Below, one piece after another: positions 18,906-26,468 of a stretch of DNA of 64,000 nucleotides. The stretch lies in contig NZ_ML974130.1 in the NCBI RefSeq assembly GCF_004143485.2, positions 294,917-358,916 on the forward strand, written 5' to 3'. Made by a program: the position numbers and the translations under genes. The stretch comes from Halorussus amylolyticus (GTDB lineage: Archaea; Halobacteriota; Halobacteria; Halobacteriales; Haladaptataceae). Below the pieces are notes generated by a model that ran no database searches, was not told where the DNA came from, and saw only the letters and a program-made list of their open reading frames with translations. Each line of letters starts with the position of its first letter. Position 1 is the first letter of the stretch.

Positions 18906-19237
18906 CGCGCCCCACAGCAACTGCTGAAGCACTGGTACGTCCGCGCTCGAAACTCGGAATCGAATCGCGGCGTGTCAGAGCTTGTAACGGCTGATTTGCT
19001 CACTCGGCGAAACTTTTATTACCTCTGCGAGCGAATTATTACCTAAGGATAACTGATGGAATAAAACCGATGGCTTTTTCTAACAGTTTCGCATAGCTTT
19101 TGCTCCGGTGTTCGAACACCGGAGTTCGGGCGTTCACACGACGACGCCGAACCACCACGACCAGCGACGCGTAGCGAGAGCGACCGACGAATCGCCGGAG
19201 CATCGCCACGAGAATCACGGACTCACAACACTCTCAC
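18906..19237. other. Intergenic region between acn and the Nudix-like gene, with a 22-bp perfect palindrome
   Basis: I see no coding potential here. The first half is AT-rich for this genome and includes ACTTTTATTACC and GAATTATTACC, two similar blocks 29 nt apart near 19010-19045. At 19103-19124 there is a loopless 11+11-bp palindrome (CTCCGGTGTTC and its complement), a candidate operator or a fold-back of the repeated type seen elsewhere. The Nudix-like gene has no clear TATA box close to its ATG. Confidence 0.45.
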
Positions 19238-19765
19238 ATGACAAACGAAACCACACCGGACGCCGACGCCGTACCGACGCTTTCCAACCCCGAAACCTTG
19301 CGCGGCCGCGAGGCGGTCGAGTTCCGCGAGGAGACGACCGTCCACGACGACCGGGACCACTGTGCGGTCGGCATCGAAGGGAGGGCCGTGGTCGGGGTCA
19401 CGAACGACGACGCTGTTCTCGTACTCGTACACGAGGAGATGGACCACGCGATGCTCCCGAACGGCAAAGTTGAATCCGGCGACGACTGGGCCGCAGTCGG
19501 CCGTCAGAGAGTCGAACATCTCACGGACCTGCCGGTCGAAATCGACGGTCCGGCGCGCGTGCGGAACGTCGAGCACGTCGTCGAAGGTGACGACGAACCC
19601 CACACGACGAGCTATCAGGTCGTCTTTCGCGCGTCGCCCGCCGCCGATATCGACCGCGTGACCGACGGTTGTGACTGGCACGCCGAGTGGTGCGACGAAC
19701 TCCCCGAGGTAGTGGCCGACATGGAGCGACCCGAAGCCGACGACATTCGACTGTTCGTGGAGTAA
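19238..19765 (+). CDS. Nudix-fold protein with a degenerate Nudix box
   Basis: The 175-residue acidic protein has the layout of a small Nudix protein: a beta-strand (VVGVTNDDAVLVLVHE), then MLPNGKVESGDDW and a helix AAVGRQRVEHLTDL where the Nudix box GX5EX7REUXEEXGU should be. Several metal-binding Glu positions of the box are replaced (Asp or Gln and His), so hydrolase activity is doubtful. It may be a binding protein or a diverged hydrolase. The gene is isolated between structured intergenic regions. Confidence 0.5.
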   Translation: MTNETTPDADAVPTLSNPETLRGREAVEFREETTVHDDRDHCAVGIEGRAVVGVTNDDAVLVLVHEEMDHAMLPNGKVESGDDWAAVGRQRVEHLTDLPVEIDGPARVRNVEHVVEGDDEPHTTSYQVVFRASPAADIDRVTDGCDWHAEWCDELPEVVADMERPEADDIRLFVE

Positions 19766-19840
19766 CACGAACTTCTGAGGAACATCTTCCGCAATCTCCA
19801 CTTTCCACGGATGAACTAGGTATTCTACCGCGACGAGCGC

Positions 19841-20091
19841 CGGAAGACGTAGTCTTCCGAGTCTGCGTTCGCTTTGCGAACGCAGACGAAGCGAGGAGCG
19901 GACCAAGGAACCTCCGAGGGCGCAGAGAGGCGACTTCGCCGCCTCTCTTGCAACCGAGGAGGTGACGCAGTGTCGTCGGGAGTGGCGCGACCGACTGCTC
20001 GGAGGACGCGGTTTGTCCTCCGGCGTTTTTCATCAACGTTTTGCCAGCGAAGGAGGTCAGAAGCTGGAGGCTTCTGACCTCCTGAGTGCAG
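19841..20091. repeat. Cluster of five hairpins, including one double-hairpin module
   Basis: Five consecutive inverted repeats occupy about 240 bp. They are CGGAAGAC/GTCTTCCG (19841-19859), GTCTGCGTTCGC and complement (19861-19887), a GAGAGGC/GCCTCTC pair near 19925-19948, CGGAGGAC/GTCCTCCG (20000-20022) and AGGAGGTCAGAAGC with complement (20051-20083). The last sits inside an imperfect outer stem pairing the GTTTTGC near 20037 with GCAAAAG near 20090. The first two hairpins form the same double module found inside the R2 repeats at 23.2 and 49.3 kb. No convincing gene is present. This may be a structured RNA or an assembly of small hairpin elements. Confidence 0.55.
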
Positions 20092-20230
20092 CAAAAGGTT
20101 GTGGGGGAGAGTTCGGGAGCTTGCACCTCCGGCCGGAAAGTGCGCTTTCTTCTATCCAACACGAGCACTAAAAAATTATGGGTTCTTCTCGGGCATGACA
20201 CTCATAAGGGTCGGGCGCAAACCCCCGGCA

Positions 20231-20734
20231 GTGACAACAACTGGCGTGGGGGACGGCGACGAAGTCCGGATTCGTCAGGCGGTGCAGGCCGACCTGCTGG
20301 CGGTGTTGCGCATCGAGCGGGCGTCGTTCCCCCAACCGTGGCCGTTCTCGGCGTTCGAGCGCTACCTCGGCGAACCCGGCTTTCTGGTGGCGGTCGAGGA
20401 TTCGGGTCGCGACGATTCGGACGCCGAGAGCGTCGTGGGCTACGTCGTCGCCGACCTCGTTCCGAACCACGGCCGAGCGTTCGGTCACATCAAAGACATC
20501 GCGGTCCACCCCGACCGTCGGGGCGAGGGCGTCGGCCGAACCCTGCTCGGTCGCGCGCTCGCGGTCCTCGGCACTCGCGGCGCCCGGAGCGTGAAACTCG
20601 AAGTCCGGGCGAGCAACGACCCCGCGATTTCGCTCTACGAGGAGTTCGGCTTCGAGTTCCTCCGGACCCTCCCGCGGTACTACGACGACGGCGAGGACGC
20701 GCTGATTCTGGTGGTGGATTTGAACGACTCGTAA
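20231..20734 (+). CDS. rimI: Ribosomal-protein-alanine N-acetyltransferase (RimI type GNAT)
   Basis: N-terminal acetyltransferase of the GNAT fold; archaeal members acetylate many protein N-termini. The 167-residue protein has the RimI-like N-terminus (ADLLAVLRIERASFPQPWP), the strand HIKDIAVHPDRRGEGVGRTLL with the acetyl-CoA loop RRGEGVG, and the C-terminal LEVRASNDPAISLYEEFGF. I chose the GTG at 20231 because a TATA-like CATAAGG lies about 26 nt upstream and the resulting N-terminus fits the family; an ATG at 20195 is possible. Confidence 0.88.
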   Translation: MTTTGVGDGDEVRIRQAVQADLLAVLRIERASFPQPWPFSAFERYLGEPGFLVAVEDSGRDDSDAESVVGYVVADLVPNHGRAFGHIKDIAVHPDRRGEGVGRTLLGRALAVLGTRGARSVKLEVRASNDPAISLYEEFGFEFLRTLPRYYDDGEDALILVVDLNDS

Positions 20735-20815
20735 TTTGCACCCCGTCGGAAAACGCGGCCCGCGAACCGAACGCCGAGCGTGGCGTTTTTCGGTCCCTGC
20801 GACCTATTGGCGAGC

Positions 20816-21292
20816 ATGGGATACGCCTGCCCGGTCTGCGAGACGCCCCAGTCCGACGCCGAACACCTCGCCAATCACCTCGCGTTCACCGCGATGCTCG
20901 GCGACGACGACCACGAGGCGTGGCTCGACGAACACGCGCCCGGGTGGAGCGACGAGGGCGAGCGCGAACTCGCCGAGCGCGTCGAGGAGTACGCCGAGGA
21001 GGTCGGCTTCCCGCAGGTGTTCGACGACACGACGCCCCACAGCCACGACCACGGCGAATCGCGCGGCGGGGCGCTCTTCGAGGACGAACTCGAACGGGCG
21101 AACACGCACGGCCGAGGGTCGATGGCCGGAGGCGCGAGCGGCGGCGATGTGGGCGCGCTCGACGCTGACGCCCAGCGGATTCTCCGAGAAGCACAGGAGA
21201 TGACCGAGCAGATGCTGGACGAGGGGGCGGACGGGAGCGAAGCGGATTCCGAGACCGAAGGCGACGACCGGACCGAGGACGAAACCGAGTAG
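20816..21292 (+). CDS. Small zinc-finger haloarchaeal protein (DUF5810-like)
   Basis: 158 residues. The N-terminus MGYACPVCETPQSDAEHLANH has Cys5, Cys8, His17 and His21 spaced as a C2H2-like zinc site. Downstream is a helical part and an acidic disordered tail after about residue 125. From memory it resembles the haloarchaeal DUF5810 family, which is commonly next to the following DUF5809-like gene. The function is unknown. The two genes are 24 bp apart and probably cotranscribed. Confidence 0.7.
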   Translation: MGYACPVCETPQSDAEHLANHLAFTAMLGDDDHEAWLDEHAPGWSDEGERELAERVEEYAEEVGFPQVFDDTTPHSHDHGESRGGALFEDELERANTHGRGSMAGGASGGDVGALDADAQRILREAQEMTEQMLDEGADGSEADSETEGDDRTEDETE

Positions 21293-21316
21293 TCCCCGGC
21301 GTCCGAACCGCCAGAT

Positions 21317-21727
21317 ATGGAGACTCACGGACTGCTCGCGCCCGAGACCGAGACCGACGCCCGACGCCAGTACGAGACCGTCGGCCCGGCGGCCCAGACG
21401 GTCGTGAAAGAGACCGCGAAGGCGATGGCGTTCGACCGCGAGGAGTACGACGAGCGCGTGACCGCCGACGTGGTCGAGACCGCGCGCGACGCGCTGTTCG
21501 CATCGCTTCTCGAAGTTCGGACCGCGAGCAGAGCGGAGTACGACGAGTGGCTGGCCGACCGCGACCGCGAGGTAATCGAGCGCGGCAACGAGAACGTCTC
21601 TCGGGTCGCGTGGCACGACGCGCTCGGCGAGACGGTGGTCGCGGCGACCTACGAGACCGAGACCGAGGCCGCGATAGGAACGCTCCGGCGGCAGGCGTTC
21701 GGAAGCGTGTACCGGGACCTGTTATAG
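21317..21727 (+). CDS. Small haloarchaeal protein (DUF5809-like)
   Basis: 136-residue soluble, mostly helical protein starting METHGLLAPETETDARRQYETVG. It follows the zinc-finger gene by 24 bp, and the pair appears to be a conserved haloarchaeal unit, resembling DUF5809 from memory. No catalytic motif is apparent. Its stop codon overlaps the stop of the convergent DtxR-family gene by 6 bp. Confidence 0.7.
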   Translation: METHGLLAPETETDARRQYETVGPAAQTVVKETAKAMAFDREEYDERVTADVVETARDALFASLLEVRTASRAEYDEWLADRDREVIERGNENVSRVAWHDALGETVVAATYETETEAAIGTLRRQAFGSVYRDLL

Positions 21728-22180
21728 CTCAGCGTCCCCGAGCGTCTCGCGAACGTCGTCGCTGCACGCGCTGTACTCGTCGTGGGACGCGCTACACTTT
21801 CCGTTGCAGGGGTGATTGATGACTTCCTTGAGTCGGTGGATGGCGTCATCCGAAAGCGCCTGTCCGAACGCCCGCGGGTCGTCGGCGAACTCGGTCACGT
21901 CGAGTTCGAGGTCGTCTTCGAGGAAGTTCTCGGCCACGCAGCGCCGCCACAGGAACTCCCGAGCGGTCGCCTCGCCCTCGTCGGTCAGCGAGACGCCCTC
22001 GTACTTCTCGTAGTCGGCGAGTCCGCGGTCTTCCAGGGTCGCGAGCATCTCGGTGACGCTCGCGGCGCTCACGCCGACCGCGTCGGCGACCTCGCCGGTC
22101 TTGGCCCGGCGACCCGCGTTCGCGGTGAGGAGGTGGACGGTACCGAGATACCGGCCCACGCTCTCTGTGACCTCGCTCAT
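21722..22180 (-). CDS. DtxR/MntR-family metal-dependent transcriptional regulator
   Basis: 152-residue repressor. The N-terminal winged helix-turn-helix (residues about 5-65, with TGEVADAVGVSAASVTEML as recognition unit) is followed by the DtxR dimerisation and metal-binding domain (LWRRCVAENFLEDDLELD). The C-terminus has a Cys/His cluster (NHPCNGKCSASHDEYSAC). There is no SH3-like third domain, as in MntR and the short haloarchaeal regulators. It probably senses Fe(II) or Mn(II); no transporter target adjoins it. Confidence 0.85.
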   Translation of the reverse strand: MSEVTESVGRYLGTVHLLTANAGRRAKTGEVADAVGVSAASVTEMLATLEDRGLADYEKYEGVSLTDEGEATAREFLWRRCVAENFLEDDLELDVTEFADDPRAFGQALSDDAIHRLKEVINHPCNGKCSASHDEYSACSDDVRETLGDAEL

Positions 22181-22216
22181 TTCGTGCGAACGATGGGCGG
22201 GGACGATAATAAGGCT

Positions 22217-22254
22217 GTTCCCGCGCTCGCGGCCTCGGCCGCGAGCGCGGGAAC
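22217..22254. repeat. Perfect 18-bp hairpin upstream of the DtxR-family gene
   Basis: GTTCCCGCGCTCGCGGCC and its exact complement are separated by two bases. It lies between the DtxR-family start (22180) and the engB stop (22276), both on the minus strand, so it may end engB transcription or act in the regulator's promoter region. Confidence 0.6.
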
Positions 22255-22275
22255 TTCGAAGTTACGAGCAGGATT

Positions 22276-22896
22276 TCACGAGAAGAACTTGAACAGGTCG
22301 TCGCGCTTCTGGTCGTGGAGGTGGGTCTTGATTGCCTCGTTCAGCGCGTCGATGGACTCGCGCTTGGCCGAAATCGGCGCGACGGTGTCGCGCCACTGCT
22401 TCCACGGCGGGTGGAGACCGAGCCTGTCACAGAGTTCGTCGAGGCGCTCGTCCTCGTCGTCCACCTTGTCCATCTTGTTGACCGCGACCACGACCGGAAT
22501 TCCGAGGTCCCGGAGGAAGTAGAACATCTCCACGTCGTACGGAATCTCGTCCTCGCCCGAGTGGCGGTCGATGATGTCCACCGCGCTCTTGCCGTCCACG
22601 ACGAGCACGCCCACCAGAATCTCGTCGGCGTGGTCTTCGAGATACCGGACGATGTCGGTCTTTATTCGCTCGCGCTGGTCTTCGGGCACGCCCGACATGA
22701 ATCCGAATCCGGGCAGGTCGGTCAGCACGAAGTCCTCGCTCGCCCAGTCGTAGTGGTTCGGCGAGCGGGTCACCCCCGGCTTGCCTCCGGTGTCGAAGTT
22801 GTGACCGGTGAGTTCGCGCATCAGGGTGGACTTGCCGACGTTCGACCGCCCGACGAAGACCACTTCCGCCCCGCGGTTCGGCCGACTCTCGAACAT
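22276..22896 (-). CDS. engB: GTP-binding protein EngB
   Basis: TRAFAC-class GTPase of 206 residues. The G motifs are in order: G1 GRSNVGKST (residues 16-24), G3 DLPGFGF, G4 NKMD and G5 SAK. The [13 protein letters not shown] segment is the EngB/YihA-type switch I. Bacterial homologues assist large-subunit ribosome assembly; the archaeal role is inferred. Confidence 0.9.
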   Translation of the reverse strand: MFESRPNRGAEVVFVGRSNVGKSTLMRELTGHNFDTGGKPGVTRSPNHYDWASEDFVLTDLPGFGFMSGVPEDQRERIKTDIVRYLEDHADEILVGVLVVDGKSAVDIIDRHSGEDEIPYDVEMFYFLRDLGIPVVVAVNKMDKVDDEDERLDELCDRLGLHPPWKQWRDTVAPISAKRESIDALNEAIKTHLHDQKRDDLFKFFS

Positions 22897-23410
22897 ACCC
22901 GCCTTTCGCGGCGGCGGGGTTTAAGAATTGCAGTCTGGGTCGCTCCGAGGTGTCGGGCGAATCGCGCGGTGCTGAGAGTTCGGAACGTCCCCGTCCGGTC
23001 GCTTCGAATCGTGATGACGGTCGAATCTGCGAGGGAGGAAAGTACCGGTCTACTGGCGTCGAACGCCAGAACCACAGCAGAGAATATCTCGAAAGCCCCC
23101 GCCCGGTCGCGGTCGCTCGCCGACATATTCGGCGCAAACCACGCGCCGAATAGGGGTCGCCGAGACGACCAAGACGAGCGCCGGGAGACAACCCTCGTCT
23201 TCCGAAGTCACGTTCGCTTTGCTCACGTGACCGCGACCGGACGGCCCCTTTCAGTCCACCCGTGGTGGGTGACTGTTTGCCGAAACCGCCTCAGATGTTC
23301 GGTCTACCGAACCGCCTCGGCCGTTTAGTCGAGCGAAACCACCCGCAAGCGAATCCCCGAGAGCGCTCGGATCTCACAAGACATTTCACGATTCGAACTA
23401 CTCTCCGCGC
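22897..23410. other. Intergenic region holding repeat R2 copy 1
   Basis: 514 bp without a gene. 22920-23080 has weak hairpins such as ACTGGCGTCGAACGCCAG (near 23052-23070). 23081-23262 is the R2 element. 23262-23280 contains a CACCC/GGGTG inverted repeat. The rest up to the small membrane gene at 23411 shows nothing distinct. Confidence 0.5.
23081..23262. repeat. Dispersed structured repeat R2, copy 1, with double-hairpin module in its distal part
   Basis: It shares ordered blocks with 49211-49388: TCGAAAGCCCCCG, GTCGCGGTCGCT, CCGACATAT, GACGACCAAGA and CGGCCCCTTTCA. A stem TATTCGGCGC/GCGCCGAATA (23126-23152) corresponds to TATCCGCGC/GCGCGGATA in the other copy, changed on both arms. The double hairpin (23182-23231; CGGGAGAC/GTCTTCCG then GTCACGT/ACGTGAC) is inserted after the GACGACCAAGA block here, but inside the first stem loop in copy 2. 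Confidence 0.65.
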
Positions 23411-23593
23411 ATGGAACTTTCGGGACCGCTGATTCGAATCCTCCTCATGGAGGCGGTGTTCGCGGTTCCGGTCGGCGTTTACGTCCATCAGGACGCCGAG
23501 AAGCGCGGCAAGTCGCGTCCGCTGGCGTGGGGCGTCGGCTTCGGTCTGCTCGCGCTCCCCGGCCTGTTGTTCTACATGGCGCTTCGAGACTGA
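23411..23593 (+). CDS. Small two-helix membrane protein
   Basis: 60 residues with hydrophobic helices at about 7-25 and 38-57 and a charged loop (HQDAEKRGKSRP) between them. It has no recognisable family. It ends 39 bp before the DUF389 gene, whose own TATA box lies in that gap. Confidence 0.6.
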   Translation: MELSGPLIRILLMEAVFAVPVGVYVHQDAEKRGKSRPLAWGVGFGLLALPGLLFYMALRD

Positions 23594-23601
23594 ACCGGAC
23601 A

Positions 23602-23609
23602 TATTTATC
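23602..23609 (+). promoter_or_regulatory. TATA box of the first DUF389 gene
   Basis: TATTTATC is centred 27 nt before the ATG at 23633, giving a leaderless transcript independent of the small gene upstream. Confidence 0.6.
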
Positions 23610-23632
23610 GCGGCCGTTCCTTTCCCGAGTGT

Positions 23633-24925
23633 ATGCGGCTCGTACAGGTCTCGATACCCGCCGGAAAGCGCGAAACAATCGTCCGCATCCTCGACGACGA
23701 AGGTATCGACTACATGCTGACCGACGAGACCAGCGGCCGGGAGTACACCGACATCGCGTACGTTCCGCTGCCGAACGGCGCGGTCCAGCCGGTGCTCGAC
23801 AGACTCGACGACGCCGGACTCGGCGACGACGCCCACGCCGTCATCATCGACGCCGAGACCGACACCTCGCGGCGCTTCGAGAAACTCGAAAAGCGCTACG
23901 CCGAGGAAAACGGCGACACCGACCGCATCTCGCGCGAGGAGATTCGAACCATCACGCGCGACATGGCACCGGAGTTCCCCATCTTCGTGGCTATGGTGGT
24001 CATCAGCGCGCTCGTCGCGACTGCGGGCCTCCTGCTCGACTCCCCGGCGGTCGTGGTGGGGTCGATGGTCATCGCGCCGCTCATCGGTCCCGCGATGGAG
24101 ACCAGCGTCGGCACCGTGCTCGGCGACCGCGAACTGTTCCGCGAAGGACTCAAACTCCAGACGTTCGGTCTGGTCCTCACTATCGTCGTCGCCACGCTGT
24201 TCGCGCTCGTGGGGCGGTTCGGCCTGTTGGTCCCGCCGGGGGTCGACGTGACGAGTATCTCTCAGATAAGCGGACGGCTCTCGCCGGATTTGCTCTCGCT
24301 GGTGGTCGCACTCGGCGCTGGCGCGGCGGGCGCGATAAGCATCGGGTCCGGCGTCTCGGTCACGCTGGTCGGCGTGATGATTGCGGCGGCGCTCGTTCCG
24401 CCCGCCGCTGCGGCGGGTATCTCGCTCGCGTGGGGCCACCCGATAGCCGCGATTAGTTCGACCGTCCTCGTTCTCGTCAACGTCCTCTCCATCAACTTCG
24501 CGGGGTTGGCGGTCCTCTGGTACATGGACTACCGGCCGAAAAACTGGTTCAAGCAGGACGAAACTCGGAGCGTCCTGCTGAAGCGCGTGGGCGCGCTCCT
24601 CGTCGGCATCGCGGTCCTCTCCGTGTTCCTCGGGGGCGTCACCGTCTCCACCATGCAGTCGGCCAGCTTTCAGGAGGACACCCAACAGGAGATACGCGGC
24701 GTCCTCGCCGAAACGCCGGAGGCGACACTACTCGATGTCGCGTTCGAAACCGCCGGAACCCCGCCGTTCGTCGAGTCCGAGCGCGTCGTCGTCACGGTCG
24801 GTCGCCCGTCGGGACGGGAGTACCCCGGTCTCGCCGACCGAATCAGCGCCCGGATAAACGACGGCGAACGGGGGCCGGTCGAGGTGGAAGTCCGGTACGT
24901 CGACATCGACACCGCCGAAGGGTGA
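23633..24925 (+). CDS. DUF389 (TIGR00341-type) integral membrane protein, paralogue 1
   Basis: 430 residues. An ACT-like N-terminal soluble domain (MRLVQVSIPAGKRETIVRILDDEG, to about residue 100) precedes a membrane domain of about six helices with the conserved LLLDSPAVVVGSMVIAPL and GVMIAAALVPPAAAAG motifs, then a C-terminal soluble domain. The family has no assigned transport substrate. A second paralogue lies 1.5 kb downstream, with a SIMPL lipoprotein and a SHOCT protein between. Confidence 0.85.
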   Translation: MRLVQVSIPAGKRETIVRILDDEGIDYMLTDETSGREYTDIAYVPLPNGAVQPVLDRLDDAGLGDDAHAVIIDAETDTSRRFEKLEKRYAEENGDTDRISREEIRTITRDMAPEFPIFVAMVVISALVATAGLLLDSPAVVVGSMVIAPLIGPAMETSVGTVLGDRELFREGLKLQTFGLVLTIVVATLFALVGRFGLLVPPGVDVTSISQISGRLSPDLLSLVVALGAGAAGAISIGSGVSVTLVGVMIAAALVPPAAAAGISLAWGHPIAAISSTVLVLVNVLSINFAGLAVLWYMDYRPKNWFKQDETRSVLLKRVGALLVGIAVLSVFLGGVTVSTMQSASFQEDTQQEIRGVLAETPEATLLDVAFETAGTPPFVESERVVVTVGRPSGREYPGLADRISARINDGERGPVEVEVRYVDIDTAEG

Positions 24926-24985
24926 GTCAAATCGGTATTTCAGTCAACGCGAGCTATTTCCCCCCGGTCGTCGTATCGACTGTCG

Positions 24986-25750
24986 ATGCACAGAAACGTT
25001 CTTGCCACCGTGGGGGTCGCGCTCCTGCTCGTGACGGCGGGGTGTGCGGGGAGTCTCGACACCGGAGCCAGCGCGAACGCACAGCAGACGGCCGACGGCG
25101 ACCGGACGAGCGACGGCGGCCAGAGCATCGGCGTCTCGGCGTCCGGACAGGCCGAAGCCGAACCCGACCAAGCTATCGTTCGAGTCGCGGTCGTCGCGAC
25201 CGACGACGACGCGAACGCGGTCCGCGAACGCTTGGCGGAGAACGCCTCGCGAATGCAGGACGCGCTCGCCGACCTCGGAATCTCCGACGACCAGATTCGG
25301 ACCGCGGCGTACAACATCGGCGAGCAGCGCGACGACCGCCGGACGACGACAGGCGACCCGCCCGAGGGATTCGAGGGCGTCCACGCGTTCGAGATAACGC
25401 TCTCGGACGCCGACAGAGCGGGCACGGTCATCGACGCGGCGGTGTCGAACGGCGCCGACCGGGTCGATAGCGTCGAACTCACCCTCTCGGAGGACCGCCG
25501 CCAGGAAGTCCGGGCCGACGCGCTTCGGGACGCGATGGACAACGCCCGAGCCAACGCCGACGTCATCGCCGAGAGCGCGAACCTCACCGTCACTGGGGTT
25601 CACACTGTCTCGACCGACGACGTGCGATTCGCGTCCGTTCGGGCCGAGGCGTTCGAAGCTGACGCGGCCGACGGCGCGGCGACGAACATCGAATCCGGAC
25701 CGGTGACGGTGTCGGCGCAGGTCCAGGTCACCTACAACGCGACCGGATAG
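24986..25750 (+). CDS. SIMPL-domain (DUF541) lipoprotein
   Basis: 254 residues: signal peptide with lipobox VTAGC (Cys about residue 19), a Gln/Asp/Ser linker, then a SIMPL domain starting ISVSASGQAEAEPDQAIVRV-like (IGVSASGQAEAEPDQ) and with YNIGEQRDD and YEVT-like AFEITLSD strands. SIMPL proteins form ring oligomers in bacterial envelopes; the archaeal role is unknown. It lies 60 bp downstream of the DUF389 gene and may be cotranscribed. Confidence 0.85.
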   Translation: MHRNVLATVGVALLLVTAGCAGSLDTGASANAQQTADGDRTSDGGQSIGVSASGQAEAEPDQAIVRVAVVATDDDANAVRERLAENASRMQDALADLGISDDQIRTAAYNIGEQRDDRRTTTGDPPEGFEGVHAFEITLSDADRAGTVIDAAVSNGADRVDSVELTLSEDRRQEVRADALRDAMDNARANADVIAESANLTVTGVHTVSTDDVRFASVRAEAFEADAADGAATNIESGPVTVSAQVQVTYNATG

Positions 25751-25821
25751 CCAGCCAGATACTATCATTTCAGAGCACATTCATCGTAACTGATTTTACT
25801 GGCGGTTCGGAACGTCGTCGC

Positions 25822-26316
25822 ATGAGCGGTCCTCGAACGTCGAAGTCGAGCCTTCGTCCGTGGCACGCGCGAGTCGAGCACTACACGCCCGGCGGTCCGG
25901 TCGGCAGGCTCCTGCTCGCGACGGCGGCCGTGTCTGTCGGCGGCTCGGCGCTGTTCTTCGCGGTCGTGAGCGTGGTCAGCGCCGTCGCCTTCTGGCCGGT
26001 ACTCGCGACCCTCGCGTCGGGAATCGGTCTCGGCGCTGTCGGTCTCGCCCTGGTCGTCCTCTGGCCGGTGTACCTCTCGCTCATCGGCAACGTCGAGTCG
26101 GCGAGCGAGTACCCCGAGACGGCTTCGGTCGCGTCGCTGTCGGACGAGGACGCGGTGTCCGTCCTCAAACGCCGGTACGCCGCGGGCGATATCTCCGAAT
26201 CCGAGTTCGAACGGCAGGTAGACGACCTGCTGGGTGTCGAGGGAGTCCTCGACTCGCACCGCGAATCGACCGGTCGAGAGCGCGGGAACGCCGTTCGAGA
26301 CACCGAGCGAAACTGA
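25822..26316 (+). CDS. Membrane protein with C-terminal SHOCT domain
   Basis: 164 residues with two hydrophobic helices (about 28-53 and 59-88). The C-terminal segment DEDAVSVLKRRYAAGDISES matches the short SHOCT helix pair, often an oligomerisation or tethering module. It lies between two DUF389 genes on the same strand. Function unknown. Confidence 0.8.
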   Translation: MSGPRTSKSSLRPWHARVEHYTPGGPVGRLLLATAAVSVGGSALFFAVVSVVSAVAFWPVLATLASGIGLGAVGLALVVLWPVYLSLIGNVESASEYPETASVASLSDEDAVSVLKRRYAAGDISESEFERQVDDLLGVEGVLDSHRESTGRERGNAVRDTERN

Positions 26317-26468
26317 CTCGACGGACGGAGTCCCCTCAACGACTCCCGACGTGGTCGCACTGACGGGAGTTCCCTTCACCGGGTGATTTTCTTCCATCGG
26401 AATTTCGTCGCCACAGACCGCCTCACAACGGCCTGAACGTTTTTTGGCGGGTGTCACGTGCTACGTTC

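Noticed and set aside
16914-18932. Very long open frame on the minus strand opposite aconitase
   Set aside because: Typical antisense shadow in GC-rich haloarchaeal DNA; residue pattern is Arg/Val/Gly-rich with no family resemblance, while the plus strand encodes full-length aconitase.
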